From Rhizobium etli CFN 42 (GTDB lineage Bacteria; Pseudomonadota; Alphaproteobacteria; Rhizobiales; Rhizobiaceae): a stretch of 64,000 bases of DNA. A program made the translations under genes and the position numbers. The notes below the pieces were generated by a model that ran no database searches, had not been told where the DNA came from, and saw only the letters and a program-made list of their open reading frames with translations. Shown here piece by piece: positions 35,413 through 44,285 of this stretch. Each line of letters opens with the position of its first letter. Position 1 is the first letter of the stretch. The stretch covers positions 747,001 through 811,000 of the forward strand of contig NC_007761.1 of NCBI RefSeq assembly GCF_000092045.1, in the 5' to 3' direction.

Positions 35413-35431
35413 ACTTTCCAGGAGTTTTCCC

Positions 35432-35968
35432 ATGACGATCATGACAGCCCGTTTTGCTTCCATCCTTCTCGGCGGCTGCCTTGCTGCCTCCCTCTTCTCC
35501 GGCCCGGTCTTTGCGGTCGGCAATGACAACAGCACGATGCCGACCTGCAAGAAGGGCGAGATCTACGACCAGAAGACCAAGAAATGCGTCAAGCAGCAGA
35601 GCGCCAACGTCTCGGACGAGAACCGCACCGATTATGCCTATTCGCTGGCCAAGGCCGGCCGTTATGAGGAGGCGCTTGCCATGCTCGACACGGTCAAGGA
35701 CCAGAACAGCGCCGAAGTGCTGAATTACCGCGGCTACGCCACCCGCAAACTCGGCCGCACCGACGAAGGCATTTCCTATTATCTTCAATCGGTGAAGATG
35801 GATCCGCAATACGCCAAGGTCCGCGAATATCTCGGCGAAGCCTATGTCATCAAGGGCAGGCTCGATCTCGCCAAGGAGCAGCTGACGACCATCAAGGCGA
35901 TCTGCGGCACAGCCTGCGAGGAGTATCAGGATCTGAACGCGGCCATCCTCAATCCGTCGAAGATCTGA
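35432..35968 (+). CDS. Secreted tetratricopeptide-repeat protein
   Basis: 178 residues with a signal peptide (RFASILLGGCLAASLFSG, ending PVFA), then a short Cys-containing region (TCKKGEIYDQKTKKC) and two to three TPR units (YAYSLAKAGRYEEALAML, YRGYATRKLGRTDEG, YLGEAYVIKGRLDLAKEQL). It is probably a periplasmic scaffold. AGGAG lies seven bases before the ATG. It is followed after eight bases by the ECF sigma factor gene, so it may be part of the envelope-stress circuit, but no specific function is known. Confidence 0.85.
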   Translation: MTIMTARFASILLGGCLAASLFSGPVFAVGNDNSTMPTCKKGEIYDQKTKKCVKQQSANVSDENRTDYAYSLAKAGRYEEALAMLDTVKDQNSAEVLNYRGYATRKLGRTDEGISYYLQSVKMDPQYAKVREYLGEAYVIKGRLDLAKEQLTTIKAICGTACEEYQDLNAAILNPSKI

Positions 35969-35976
35969 TTGCCGGC

Positions 35977-36618
35977 ATGGGCGGGAAGATGGAACCGGAA
36001 AGGCATGTGAGAATGTCGGTCGCGCTTACCTCATTTCCTGCCTATAGTCGCGCGAGAACGGAATCGCCGGTTCACCCGGCGGTTTCCAAAAATGCAGGAT
36101 CGTCGGAGGCGGCCATCGCCAGCGAAGCGGATATCAGGAGCGGCCTGACCGAAAATCTGGCAAGGCTCTGGCGTTATGGTCTCGTTCTCTCGCATCAGCG
36201 CGACGTCGCCGACGACCTGGCGCAGGCGACCTGCCTGCGCGCGCTGGAGCGCGCCGATCAGTTCGTCCCCGGCACCCGGCTCGACCGCTGGCTGTTTTCG
36301 ATCCTGCATTCGATCTGGCTCAACGAAATCCGCTCCCGCCGGGTGCGTGAAGGCCAGGGTTTCGTCGATGCCAGCGAGGTGCTGATCTTCGACGGCGCGC
36401 ACGACACCGAGACCCATGTGATGGCGAGCCAGGTGCTGAGACGGGTGAGTGCGCTGCCCGAGGCGCAGAGAACAGCGGTATTCCTCGCCTATGTCGAAGG
36501 GCTTTCCTATCGCGAGGTTGCGGGCATACTGGATATTCCGATCGGGACCGTGATGAGCCGGCTGGCGTCTGCCCGCGCCAGGCTCTCCGGCGACGGTACG
36601 GAAGGGGGACGGCAATGA
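35977..36618 (+). CDS. ECF-family RNA polymerase sigma factor
   Basis: Up to 213 residues. Region 2 is near 60-115 (VADDLAQATCLRALERADQF, WLFSILHSIWLNEIRSRR) and region 4 near 150-205 (LPEAQRTAVFLAYVEG, LSYREVAGILDIPIGTV). In-frame starts at 35989 and 36013 are also possible; the last has AAAGG about nine bases ahead and would give a more usual length. The stop overlaps the start of the next gene, a membrane-bound anti-sigma factor, as ATGA. Confidence 0.9.
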   Translation: MGGKMEPERHVRMSVALTSFPAYSRARTESPVHPAVSKNAGSSEAAIASEADIRSGLTENLARLWRYGLVLSHQRDVADDLAQATCLRALERADQFVPGTRLDRWLFSILHSIWLNEIRSRRVREGQGFVDASEVLIFDGAHDTETHVMASQVLRRVSALPEAQRTAVFLAYVEGLSYREVAGILDIPIGTVMSRLASARARLSGDGTEGGRQ

Positions 36619-37418
36619 TTACGAAACACACCATTCCCTCCGACGAGGAACTGACCGCCTTCATCGATGGCGAACTGACGGCCGAAGAGGCCGCGCGCAT
36701 CGAAACCATGGTGAACGAAGACAAGAGCGTCGCCGAACGGCTGGAGTTCCTGGCGCGCGCCAGCCTGCCGTTCGAGCAAGCCTTTGCCCCGCTGCTCCGG
36801 GACGCCCCGCGCGAGAGGCTGGAGGCAATGCTCGCCGCCATCCCGGCACGTGAAAGCGCAAAATCTGCTGCCGTGGCCGCCTTCGCGACCCGCCGGGGCT
36901 TGCTCGGCGCGCTCGCTGCTTCGCTCGTCGGCGGCATCGCCATCGACCGCGCCGTCATCGGCATCGGACGGAACTTTTCGGCAAAGGACGAAAACAGCGA
37001 ATGGCGCGCCGTCGTCGCCGAGTATATTTCCCTCTACACCCCGGAAACGCTCGCCGGTCACGTGCCCGCGAGAGAGGAACAGGCCGCCCAGCTCAGCCCG
37101 CTTGACGAGAAACTCGGCCTGTCGCTCTCCCCCGAAGCCGTCGCGCTTCCGGGCATCGATTTCAAGCGCGCTCTGCTGCTGCAATATGACGGCAAACCGC
37201 TCGCCCAGATCGCCTATCTCGACCCCGAAACCGGCCCGATGGCGCTCTGCATCGTCAGGTCCGACGCGGGGCCGAAGGCGCCGGACGTCGAAAGCCGCAA
37301 GGGCATGAACGTCGTCTACTGGTCGAATGCGACGCACGCCTTCATGTTGATTGGGCATGCGCCGGCGGACAGGATGACGGCGATTGCGGATGAGATGCGG
37401 GGGAGGGTGGCGGTGTGA
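36615..37418 (+). CDS. Membrane anti-sigma factor
   Basis: 267 residues. The N-terminal part (EELTAFIDGELTAEEAARIE) is the anti-sigma domain facing the cytoplasm, without the His-Cys-Cys zinc motif. A single membrane segment (LLGALAASLVGGIAIDRAVIG) lies near 97-117, and the C-terminal half is periplasmic. It is translationally coupled to the ECF sigma gene, whose product it is expected to bind and inhibit until an envelope signal arrives. The signal is unknown. Confidence 0.85.
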   Translation: MITKHTIPSDEELTAFIDGELTAEEAARIETMVNEDKSVAERLEFLARASLPFEQAFAPLLRDAPRERLEAMLAAIPARESAKSAAVAAFATRRGLLGALAASLVGGIAIDRAVIGIGRNFSAKDENSEWRAVVAEYISLYTPETLAGHVPAREEQAAQLSPLDEKLGLSLSPEAVALPGIDFKRALLLQYDGKPLAQIAYLDPETGPMALCIVRSDAGPKAPDVESRKGMNVVYWSNATHAFMLIGHAPADRMTAIADEMRGRVAV

Positions 37419-37526
37419 GTTTTGATCGCCAGAAGCACCTGGACATAGGTATCCTGTTGGCGTAGCGCTCGTAATCGGCTAACGGCGTCGTGAAAAGCGC
37501 GGCCAACAACGGATACCGAATCCCGG

Positions 37527-38642
37527 ATGAGAGTCCTTCATTTCTTCAAGACCTATTGGCCGGATACTTTCGGCGGCGTGGAACGAACAATCCACGCCAT
37601 TGCCAAGGGCACGCAAAAACATGGTATTTGCTCCGAGGTTCTTTCCCTGAGCCCGTCTCCTGATACCAACACGATGTTGTTCGACGGTCATATGGCCTAC
37701 AAGGCAAAGCTTGATTTCGAGTTCGCCTCGACCGGTTTCTCCCGCGATGTTTTCCGTCACTTCCGAAAGCTGAGCAAAGAGGCGGATATCATTCACTTCC
37801 ACTTTCCATGGCCGTTGATGGACATTGTCGACCTTGCGACCCGCCACGGCAAGCCGGCCATCGTGACCTACCATTCCGACATCGTGAAGCAGAAGACGCT
37901 TCTCAAGTTCTACCGGCCGCTTATGTCTCGTTTTTTAAGAGGCATGGATCGCATCGTCGCGACCTCTCCAAACTACCTTCAGTCCAGCGAGGTCCTACGA
38001 GCTTTCAGTTCCAAGACCAGCGTCATTCCACTCGGATTGAGCGAGGGTGACTATCCTGTCGTGGCGGAAGAAGCCAAGGCCCGGTGGCGCAGCCGGCTTC
38101 CGAAGCGGTTCTTTCTCTTCATCGGCGTGTTGCGATATTATAAGGGCGTGCACGTCCTGCTGGAAGCGGCCCGGCAAACGGGTTTCGACGTCGTTCTAAT
38201 TGGTAATGGACCGACTGAGGATGAATTGAAAAGAACGGTTCGCCAGCAGAACCTATCCAATGTTCATTTTCTCGGAGGCTTGCCGGATGCCGACAAGGTT
38301 GCGATTCTGGATCTCAGCCTGGGTCTGGTATTCCCTTCGCACCTGCGCTCCGAGGCGTTCGGTCTGTCGCTTGTCGAGGCCGCCATGCGCGGCAAGCCGA
38401 TGATTTCATGCGAAATCGGTACGGGGACCAGCTTCGTCAACCTGGATGGAGAAACCGGATTGGTCATTCCGCCGAATGATACGACTGCTTTGTCACAGGC
38501 CATGGCAAGGCTCTGGAATGATGATCCGTTGGCGATCTCCTATGGGGTCAATGCCCGGCAGCGCTATGAGGTCAATTTCACCGCCGAACGGATGGCGCAA
38601 TCCTATGCGGAACTCTATCGGAACGTGGCCGGTTCCCGCTGA
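37527..38642 (+). CDS. GT4-family glycosyltransferase
   Basis: 371 residues with a GT-B fold. The N-terminal start HFFKTYWPDTFGGVERTIH is typical of retaining GT4 enzymes; the C-terminal donor site has FIGVLRYYKGVHVLLEA and the E-x7-E motif EAFGLSLVEAAMRGKP. Its relatives act in LPS and capsule synthesis, often as mannosyltransferases. It is the first gene of the polysaccharide cluster and is separated by 276 bp from the next gene, so it may be transcribed on its own. Confidence 0.88.
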   Translation: MRVLHFFKTYWPDTFGGVERTIHAIAKGTQKHGICSEVLSLSPSPDTNTMLFDGHMAYKAKLDFEFASTGFSRDVFRHFRKLSKEADIIHFHFPWPLMDIVDLATRHGKPAIVTYHSDIVKQKTLLKFYRPLMSRFLRGMDRIVATSPNYLQSSEVLRAFSSKTSVIPLGLSEGDYPVVAEEAKARWRSRLPKRFFLFIGVLRYYKGVHVLLEAARQTGFDVVLIGNGPTEDELKRTVRQQNLSNVHFLGGLPDADKVAILDLSLGLVFPSHLRSEAFGLSLVEAAMRGKPMISCEIGTGTSFVNLDGETGLVIPPNDTTALSQAMARLWNDDPLAISYGVNARQRYEVNFTAERMAQSYAELYRNVAGSR

Positions 38643-38918
38643 GCACTATCTTTTGCTTTCATGTCAGGTGGTCGGCGGCGAGTCCTTGTGGTGGGAAGTC
38701 GACCAGAATGGATATGAATAAAGGCATAATTCGCTTGCAAAAGCACAACCCCTAAACTAATCGAACACAGAAATGCACGACCGCAGATGTTGGACGGCGG
38801 TCGCTGGACCGTATTGTCGCTCGCACAACATGATGTTGAAGACCTATGGAGCACGAATCGTGGAATGCATGGCTCTGTCGGTCATTCTGATGCAGCGAAC
38901 AGAATTGGGTTTTGATAG
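38643..38918. other. Intergenic region ahead of the main O-antigen operon
   Basis: About 276 bases without a gene. It is AT-rich around 38710-38780 and is the only sizeable gap in the cluster between 37527 and 63147 apart from about 180 bases at 56643-56826, so it is the best place for the promoter of the long operon. No clear -35/-10 pair or terminator was identified. Confidence 0.4.
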
Positions 38919-39890
38919 ATGAGCAGCAGAACGCCGGTTGCCATCTTTACCTACAATCGAGCCGAGCATACTGAGCGCGCGCTTGACGCCTTGTGCAGAG
39001 CGAGACGGATAGAGGATTGCGACTTTTATTTTTATTCTGACGGTCCCAAAACGGAAGCCGCTCAGGCAGGTGTCGAGGCGACACGCGAAGTTCTGCGCCG
39101 CTGGGCGCCAAGGCTGAACGCAACCGTTGTCGAGCGGCCCGGCAATCTTGGTCTCGCAAAATCTATCTTCACGGGCGTGAGCGATCTTTGCGATCAATAT
39201 GGACGCGTTGTCGTCGTTGAGGACGATCTCGTCGTCAACCCTGATTTTCTTCATTTCATGATCGACTCTCTCGATCGATACGAGAATGAGACGAGCGTGA
39301 TGCAAGTCGGTGGCTTGACGCTGAGCCCACCGTCCGACGTGGAAGCCGACGCCTTCATGCTGCCGGTCACGACGACATGGGGCTGGGCCACCTGGAAGCG
39401 CGCATGGCAGCATTTTTCCTGGGTGCCTGAGGACCTTGAGGAGGCCAGGCGAGACAACGCGTGGCGGCAATTATTTGATCTCAACGGAACATGTATGTTT
39501 TCAGCAATGCTGGAAGACCGCATCGCCGGACGCAATGATTCCTGGGGTATCCTGTGGTGGTACGCTGTGTCGCGCCGGCGCGGCCTAGTTCTTTATCCGC
39601 GCCGCAGCCTTGTCTGGAATGGCGGTTTCGACGGATCCGGCGTCCATTGCGGCGATGATGATTTTCTTGGTCAGGGAGAGGTGACGGATTACGTGACGCC
39701 TGTGCTTCCATCTGCAGTGTCGTTTCCTTCCGGCGTCGTCTACGATGCTAGGCATCTCTCGCAACTGGAAGACTTCTTCCGCTCGATGCAGGCGGATACG
39801 GCGCTGCGAACGCATAAGGCGGGTGAGGGGCTCAAGCTCAAAGCTTTTGCACGGGGACTCAAGTCAAGGCTGCTTCATGCATTTGGGTGA
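38919..39890 (+). CDS. Glycosyltransferase, GT-A fold
   Basis: 323 residues. The start VAIFTYNRAEHTERALDAL and the acidic metal site VVVVEDDLVVNPDF mark a GT-A enzyme related to the GT2 and GNT-I-like groups, which transfer a sugar from a nucleotide donor. The conserved stretch TTWGWATWKRAW is typical of this bacterial subgroup. The 3' end overlaps the following acyltransferase by 14 bp. It probably begins the main O-antigen operon; 38643-38918 upstream is gene-free. Donor and acceptor are unknown. Confidence 0.8.
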   Translation: MSSRTPVAIFTYNRAEHTERALDALCRARRIEDCDFYFYSDGPKTEAAQAGVEATREVLRRWAPRLNATVVERPGNLGLAKSIFTGVSDLCDQYGRVVVVEDDLVVNPDFLHFMIDSLDRYENETSVMQVGGLTLSPPSDVEADAFMLPVTTTWGWATWKRAWQHFSWVPEDLEEARRDNAWRQLFDLNGTCMFSAMLEDRIAGRNDSWGILWWYAVSRRRGLVLYPRRSLVWNGGFDGSGVHCGDDDFLGQGEVTDYVTPVLPSAVSFPSGVVYDARHLSQLEDFFRSMQADTALRTHKAGEGLKLKAFARGLKSRLLHAFG

Positions 39891-40494
39891 CCGTGTAAAA
39901 CGTCGGTTCTTTTCGTGGTTCGCCCGGCAGCTAGATGAGGTTCATGGACGCAGGGCAAGGCTGAAGAGCTGCACACTTGGCAGCGGCTCACAACTCGGCG
40001 AAGAGGCTGAAATCGGAAATTTCGCCGGCGGTCCGGAGCGTATCGCAATAGGAGATCATTCCTTCGTAAGGGGTAGACTTCAGACATATGGTCATGGTGG
40101 TCAGGTTACCATCGGGGACTGGTGCTATGTGGGCATTCGCAGCGAGATATGGTCGATGGAATCGATTACGATCGGTAATCGCGTGTTGATTGCTCACGAC
40201 GTCAATATCCATGACGGAACCGCTCATTCGGCAAATGCGACTGAGCGGCATCAGCATTTCAGGGACATTATTCAGAAAGGCCATCCGGTAGCGAAGGAGG
40301 ATCTTCCGGGCATCGTCTCCGCTCCTATTGTTATTGAGGACGATGTTTGGATCAGCTTCGGCGTGACTATTCTGAAAGGAGTTCGTATAGGAGCGGGCAG
40401 CGTAATTTCGGCCGGCGCAATCGTAACGCATGACGTCCCGCCTGGAGTGGTTTATAGATGCAAAATATCGCCAGAAATATCTCCAATCGATTAG
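39877..40494 (+). CDS. Hexapeptide-repeat O-acyltransferase
   Basis: 205 residues from the ATG at 39877, which has AAGG upstream; the open frame extends further but would run deep into the previous gene. The left-handed beta-helix repeats (IAIGDHSFVRG, VTIGDWCYVGIRSEI, ITIGNRVLIAHDVNIHD) and the end VRIGAGSVISAGAIVTHDV are of the maltose/galactoside O-acetyltransferase class. It probably acetylates a sugar of the polysaccharide from acetyl-CoA. Related to, but clearly different from, the next gene. Confidence 0.85.
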   Translation: MHLGDRVKRRFFSWFARQLDEVHGRRARLKSCTLGSGSQLGEEAEIGNFAGGPERIAIGDHSFVRGRLQTYGHGGQVTIGDWCYVGIRSEIWSMESITIGNRVLIAHDVNIHDGTAHSANATERHQHFRDIIQKGHPVAKEDLPGIVSAPIVIEDDVWISFGVTILKGVRIGAGSVISAGAIVTHDVPPGVVYRCKISPEISPID

Positions 40495-41102
40495 CCGGGT
40501 TTGTCTATCGCCAGATGCGTAAGGCGCATGCGAATGCAAATTCAACCGTTGGCTACTCAGTAAATGCCAATGGCGCCTTGCTGGCCGGGTGTGTCATTGA
40601 CTGCAGATCCGGCAAGTCCGACGGACGGGTATTCTTTGGCAAGGATTCCGTTCTCTCTTGCAGGATTGTTCTCGAGCGTGATGTTGGCACGGTGCACATT
40701 GGGAATGACAGCTATGTAGGAGGTTCTCAAATCATTTGCGCCGACCACATCGAGATTGGAAATAATGTCCTTATCTCCTGGGGCTGCACAATTGTCGATC
40801 ACGATTCACATTCCGTCGATTGGCGCAACCGTGCCGAGGATGTTCGTAAGTGGCGTGAAGGGCTTTTGTCGGGAGGCCTTGAAAAGGCGAGCGAATCCAA
40901 GGACTGGGCGGTTGTCGAGAAGGCTCCGATAAAAATTGGAGATAAGACTTGGCTCGGTATGAATGTAACCGTGTTGAAAGGAATAACGATTGGAGAAGGG
41001 GCGGTCGTCGCCGCTGGATCTGTCGTCACAAAGGATGTTGACCCGTGGACTCTGGTTGCCGGAAATCCCGCGCGGGTGATCAAGGAATTGCCGAAATCAT
41101 GA
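40458..41102 (+). CDS. Hexapeptide-repeat O-acetyltransferase
   Basis: 214 residues. The beta-helix has IEIGNNVLISWGCTIVDHD with the catalytic His, then IKIGDKTWLGMNVTVLKG and ITIGEGAVVAAGSVVTKDV, and the typical tail NPARVIKELP. It starts 37 bp inside the previous acyltransferase gene and ends in an ATGA overlap with the methyltransferase gene, so all three are probably co-translated. The likely role is O-acetylation of the O-antigen. Confidence 0.87.
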   Translation: MQNIARNISNRLAGFVYRQMRKAHANANSTVGYSVNANGALLAGCVIDCRSGKSDGRVFFGKDSVLSCRIVLERDVGTVHIGNDSYVGGSQIICADHIEIGNNVLISWGCTIVDHDSHSVDWRNRAEDVRKWREGLLSGGLEKASESKDWAVVEKAPIKIGDKTWLGMNVTVLKGITIGEGAVVAAGSVVTKDVDPWTLVAGNPARVIKELPKS

Positions 41103-41968
41103 TGAGTATGAGTTGGGAAGAAGCTGTCCGGTGGTTGCGCAATCAGCCTGATCAACAATTTCTCGTGCGTGCGTGTTATTTTGACGATCCGTTGGAAGGC
41201 GCCGCACTACGGTTTTGGCAGAGTGCTGAATGGAAAGCTATTGCGGCGCTGTTGCCGCGGCCTGACGGCAAGGCGTTGGATCTTGGCGCAGGGCGCGGTA
41301 TCAGCAGTTATGCGCTTGCCCGCGATGGCTGGGAGGTGACTGCTCTGGAGCCGGATCCGAGCGACCTAGTAGGAGCCGGCGCTATTCACTCATTGGCGCG
41401 CGCAAGTGGCCTAAACTTTAATGTAGTGAGCGAATTTTCCGAGCAATTGCCTTTTGCCGACAACACATTTGATGTCGTCAATTGCCGTCAGGTCCTTCAT
41501 CATGCGCGAGACCTGCCGCAGACTTGCCGTGAGATTTTCCGTGTTCTGAAGCCCGGCGGTGTCATGGTGGCGACTCGCGAGCACGTGCTGAGCAAGAAAG
41601 ACGATCTCCAGGCATTTCTGAATGCTCATTCGCTTCATAAATTCTACGGCGGGGAAAATGCTTTCCTTCTGGGCGAATATAAGTCGGCGATAAAAAATGC
41701 CGGTCTGCATCTCGACAAAGTTATGGCGCCGCTCGATTCGCCAATCAACTATTTCCCAATGACGCCTGAGCAATGTTTCGTTCATTGCACTCGCCCGGTT
41801 GCAGAGATTGTTGGGAGGCCGTTGACGAACATGCTGTTCAGCCAGGGCCACGTCCTCGGCAGGGTGCTGATGAAGATGCTGGTTTCCGCCATCAACGGCC
41901 GGGACAATACGCCGGGGCGACTTTATTCCTTCGTCGCAATCAAGGCAGAAATCAATGGAAAGCGTTGA
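41099..41968 (+). CDS. SAM-dependent methyltransferase
   Basis: 289 residues, class I Rossmann methyltransferase. The SAM motif ALDLGAGRGISSYAL is followed by acidic motif VTALEPDPSD and by FDVVNCRQVLHHARDLP and IFRVLKPGGVMV. It probably methylates a sugar hydroxyl or carboxyl of the polymer. The ATG at 41099 overlaps the previous stop (ATGA), and its own stop overlaps wzm (TGATG). Confidence 0.85.
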   Translation: MMSMSWEEAVRWLRNQPDQQFLVRACYFDDPLEGAALRFWQSAEWKAIAALLPRPDGKALDLGAGRGISSYALARDGWEVTALEPDPSDLVGAGAIHSLARASGLNFNVVSEFSEQLPFADNTFDVVNCRQVLHHARDLPQTCREIFRVLKPGGVMVATREHVLSKKDDLQAFLNAHSLHKFYGGENAFLLGEYKSAIKNAGLHLDKVMAPLDSPINYFPMTPEQCFVHCTRPVAEIVGRPLTNMLFSQGHVLGRVLMKMLVSAINGRDNTPGRLYSFVAIKAEINGKR

Positions 41969-42840
41969 TGCTGCAGAATAGCTTCGATAGCCGGCCAGCC
42001 AAGGTCATCCGTAGGTACGAAGCCCAAGGCGAAGCGTTGGGGCCTGTTCGGTCACTCCTGCTTGCAAGCCGTGAACTCTACTGGTCGCGCCATATTCTCT
42101 GGCATCTTTTCGTGCGCGATTTTGTCGCCGGTTTTCGACAGAAGCTGCTTGGCTATCTCTGGATCGTTCTCGTGCCTCTGCTCGGTATCGCCAGCTTCGT
42201 TTTCATGCAATTGACCGGTATCCTTAATCCGGGCGACACGGCATTTCCCTATCCGATCTATGTTTTCGTCGGCACGACAATCTGGGGTGTTTTCGTCAAC
42301 GCTCTGATGGTGGTTGCAAATGGTTTGATCAGCAATAGCGATCTGGTAATGAGGACCAACATTCCGAAGATCGGGCTGGCAATTACGGGCTTGGCGTCGC
42401 TCTTCTATAACCTTTTGGTCAATCTCTTCGTCCTAGCTCTTCTCATGGCCGTGTTCGGCCGTATGCCATCGGCGTGGGCTCTACTTTATCCTCTGGCCGT
42501 TTTGCCGATCATCATGCTGGGTGTTGGAATAGGACTGATGCTTTCGGTCATCGGTGCGGTTGCGCGTGATGTAACCGGTATGTTCAGTACCCTGATCAAT
42601 CTTGTGATGTATGTCACTCCGGTCGTCTATACCGCTGATTTCCAAAATCTGACGCTGCAACGGATCGTCCGCTGGAATCCGCTCACCTATCTCGTCGACA
42701 CTCCGCGAAGCCTGTTTGTACTCGGCACCGTTCCGGACGCCTGGGGGTATGTATTTTCGACTGTTTTTTCAATTCTGGTGCTTTGGCTCGGTGTGCATGC
42801 CTTTTACCTCATTAAAGACAAAGTAGCAGAACGACTATGA
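41968..42840 (+). CDS. wzm: Polysaccharide ABC exporter permease (Wzm)
   Basis: 290 residues with six membrane spans of the ABC-2 type (VLVPLLGIASFVFMQLTG, LLVNLFVLALLMAVFG, MLGVGIGLMLSVIGAVARD). The conserved NPLTYLVDTPRSLFVLG near the end is typical of Wzm/RfbA permeases. With Wzt it moves the finished lipid-linked O-polysaccharide across the inner membrane. It overlaps the genes on both sides (TGATG upstream, ATGA with wzt). Confidence 0.92.
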   Translation: MLQNSFDSRPAKVIRRYEAQGEALGPVRSLLLASRELYWSRHILWHLFVRDFVAGFRQKLLGYLWIVLVPLLGIASFVFMQLTGILNPGDTAFPYPIYVFVGTTIWGVFVNALMVVANGLISNSDLVMRTNIPKIGLAITGLASLFYNLLVNLFVLALLMAVFGRMPSAWALLYPLAVLPIIMLGVGIGLMLSVIGAVARDVTGMFSTLINLVMYVTPVVYTADFQNLTLQRIVRWNPLTYLVDTPRSLFVLGTVPDAWGYVFSTVFSILVLWLGVHAFYLIKDKVAERL

Positions 42841-44168
42841 GTGCTGATGAATGGGCCATTCGGGCTGAGGGTGTTTCCAAGAAGTTCGGCCTTACCCTGC
42901 GTCAATCCATGAAATACGGAATGAGGGACGTCGGTCGAAAGCTTGTCGGCCGATCCAGCACGACCGACGTACTGCGCGAAGGCGAATTCTGGGCCGTGAA
43001 TGACGTCGGTTTTGAATTGCATCGCGGCGAAGCGCTCGGGATCATGGGTGTCAATGGCTGCGGCAAGACCACGCTCCTGCGGATACTGAATGGCGTCTAC
43101 GCGCCGGATAAGGGGCGTGTCGAGGTAAGGGGCCGTGTGGGCGCCTTGATCGCGGCGGGCGCAGGCTTTGCTCCGATGCTGACCGGCCGTGAGAATGTTT
43201 ACGTGAACGGCGCACTGCTTGGCCTGTCAACCAAAGAGATTGACGGGTTGATGGACGAGATCATTGCTTTTTCGGAGCTTGGCGAGTTCATCGATCTTCC
43301 GGTCAAGAATTACTCCAGCGGGATGTTCGTGCGTCTCGGTTTTGCCATTGCGGCGATGAGCCGCCCCGATATCCTGCTGATGGATGAAGTTCTTGCGGTC
43401 GGCGACCTTAATTTCCAGAAGAAGTGCTATGACCATATCCTGCAATTGAAGCGGAATGGGACTGCCATCATCCTCGTTTCACATGCTCCGGGCGCTATTT
43501 GGGCTGTGTGCGACCGCGGTCTCTTCCTGGATCGGGGAAGAGTTCATGTCGATGGGCCAATCGAGGACGTCATTCGCGCCTATGACGATCAGAATTCGAA
43601 GAACGCACGTAGATCGGACATTCAGTTCTCGCAGGCGGAAGCCCATGCACAGCAGGCCGGAGAACTGCAAGCCGTTGCAGGTCCTCTGGGCCAATCTGAA
43701 AAGAGACCTGGAACGGGAGATGTGATCTGCACCGATTTTCGGGTGCTTTCAGTCAATGGTGACGGACAAGTTTCGGAACTGGAATTTCGCCAGCCCTTCA
43801 TAATAGAGGTCGATGTCACTGTAATCCGCCCCGTCGAAAATTTTATTTTACGTGTTGTTCTGGATGCTGTGCATTATAGAAGTATTGTGACGCTGGATAA
43901 TTATGAGCAGGGATCACCGATCCCCCTGCTGCAACCCGGAAAGTATACCTTCAAGATCGAGGTTCCTAACCAGAATTTCCGTCCGGGCGCCTATGCGTTC
44001 AATGTTTCGGTCGTCAGCAAACATGTCGGTACGCATCTCTTCCTCTGGTGGAAATGCGCGCATTTGGTTGTGCTGAGTCCTCGAGATCAGTTTCTTTATT
44101 CCGAGCCGAACGCTGTCATGCATTTTGACGCTGAGTTCACGCACAGTGCTCTGGATGGCGATAAATAA
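42837..44168 (+). CDS. wzt: Polysaccharide ABC exporter ATPase with carbohydrate-binding tail (Wzt)
   Basis: 443 residues. The ATPase half has Walker A GVNGCGKTT, signature YSSGMFVRLGFAIA and Walker B ILLMDEVLAVGD. Residues about 290-440 form an extra beta-sandwich domain (LEFRQPFIIEVDVTVIRP, NQNFRPGAYAFNVSVVS) like the Wzt C-terminal domain that recognises the modified end of the O-antigen chain. Exporters of this kind move polymers whose length is set by a terminal modification such as methylation, in keeping with the many methyltransferases here. Confidence 0.93.
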   Translation: MSADEWAIRAEGVSKKFGLTLRQSMKYGMRDVGRKLVGRSSTTDVLREGEFWAVNDVGFELHRGEALGIMGVNGCGKTTLLRILNGVYAPDKGRVEVRGRVGALIAAGAGFAPMLTGRENVYVNGALLGLSTKEIDGLMDEIIAFSELGEFIDLPVKNYSSGMFVRLGFAIAAMSRPDILLMDEVLAVGDLNFQKKCYDHILQLKRNGTAIILVSHAPGAIWAVCDRGLFLDRGRVHVDGPIEDVIRAYDDQNSKNARRSDIQFSQAEAHAQQAGELQAVAGPLGQSEKRPGTGDVICTDFRVLSVNGDGQVSELEFRQPFIIEVDVTVIRPVENFILRVVLDAVHYRSIVTLDNYEQGSPIPLLQPGKYTFKIEVPNQNFRPGAYAFNVSVVSKHVGTHLFLWWKCAHLVVLSPRDQFLYSEPNAVMHFDAEFTHSALDGDK

Positions 44169-44285
44169 GTGTTGGAAAGAAGGCTACTCATCAAGCGAGC
44201 GTCAATGTTCCGTATCTTCGGATAAAAATGCTCCTCGTGATTGTTGATGGGGATGACGGGCGTCGATCTGCAGGGGGCTGAGTTG

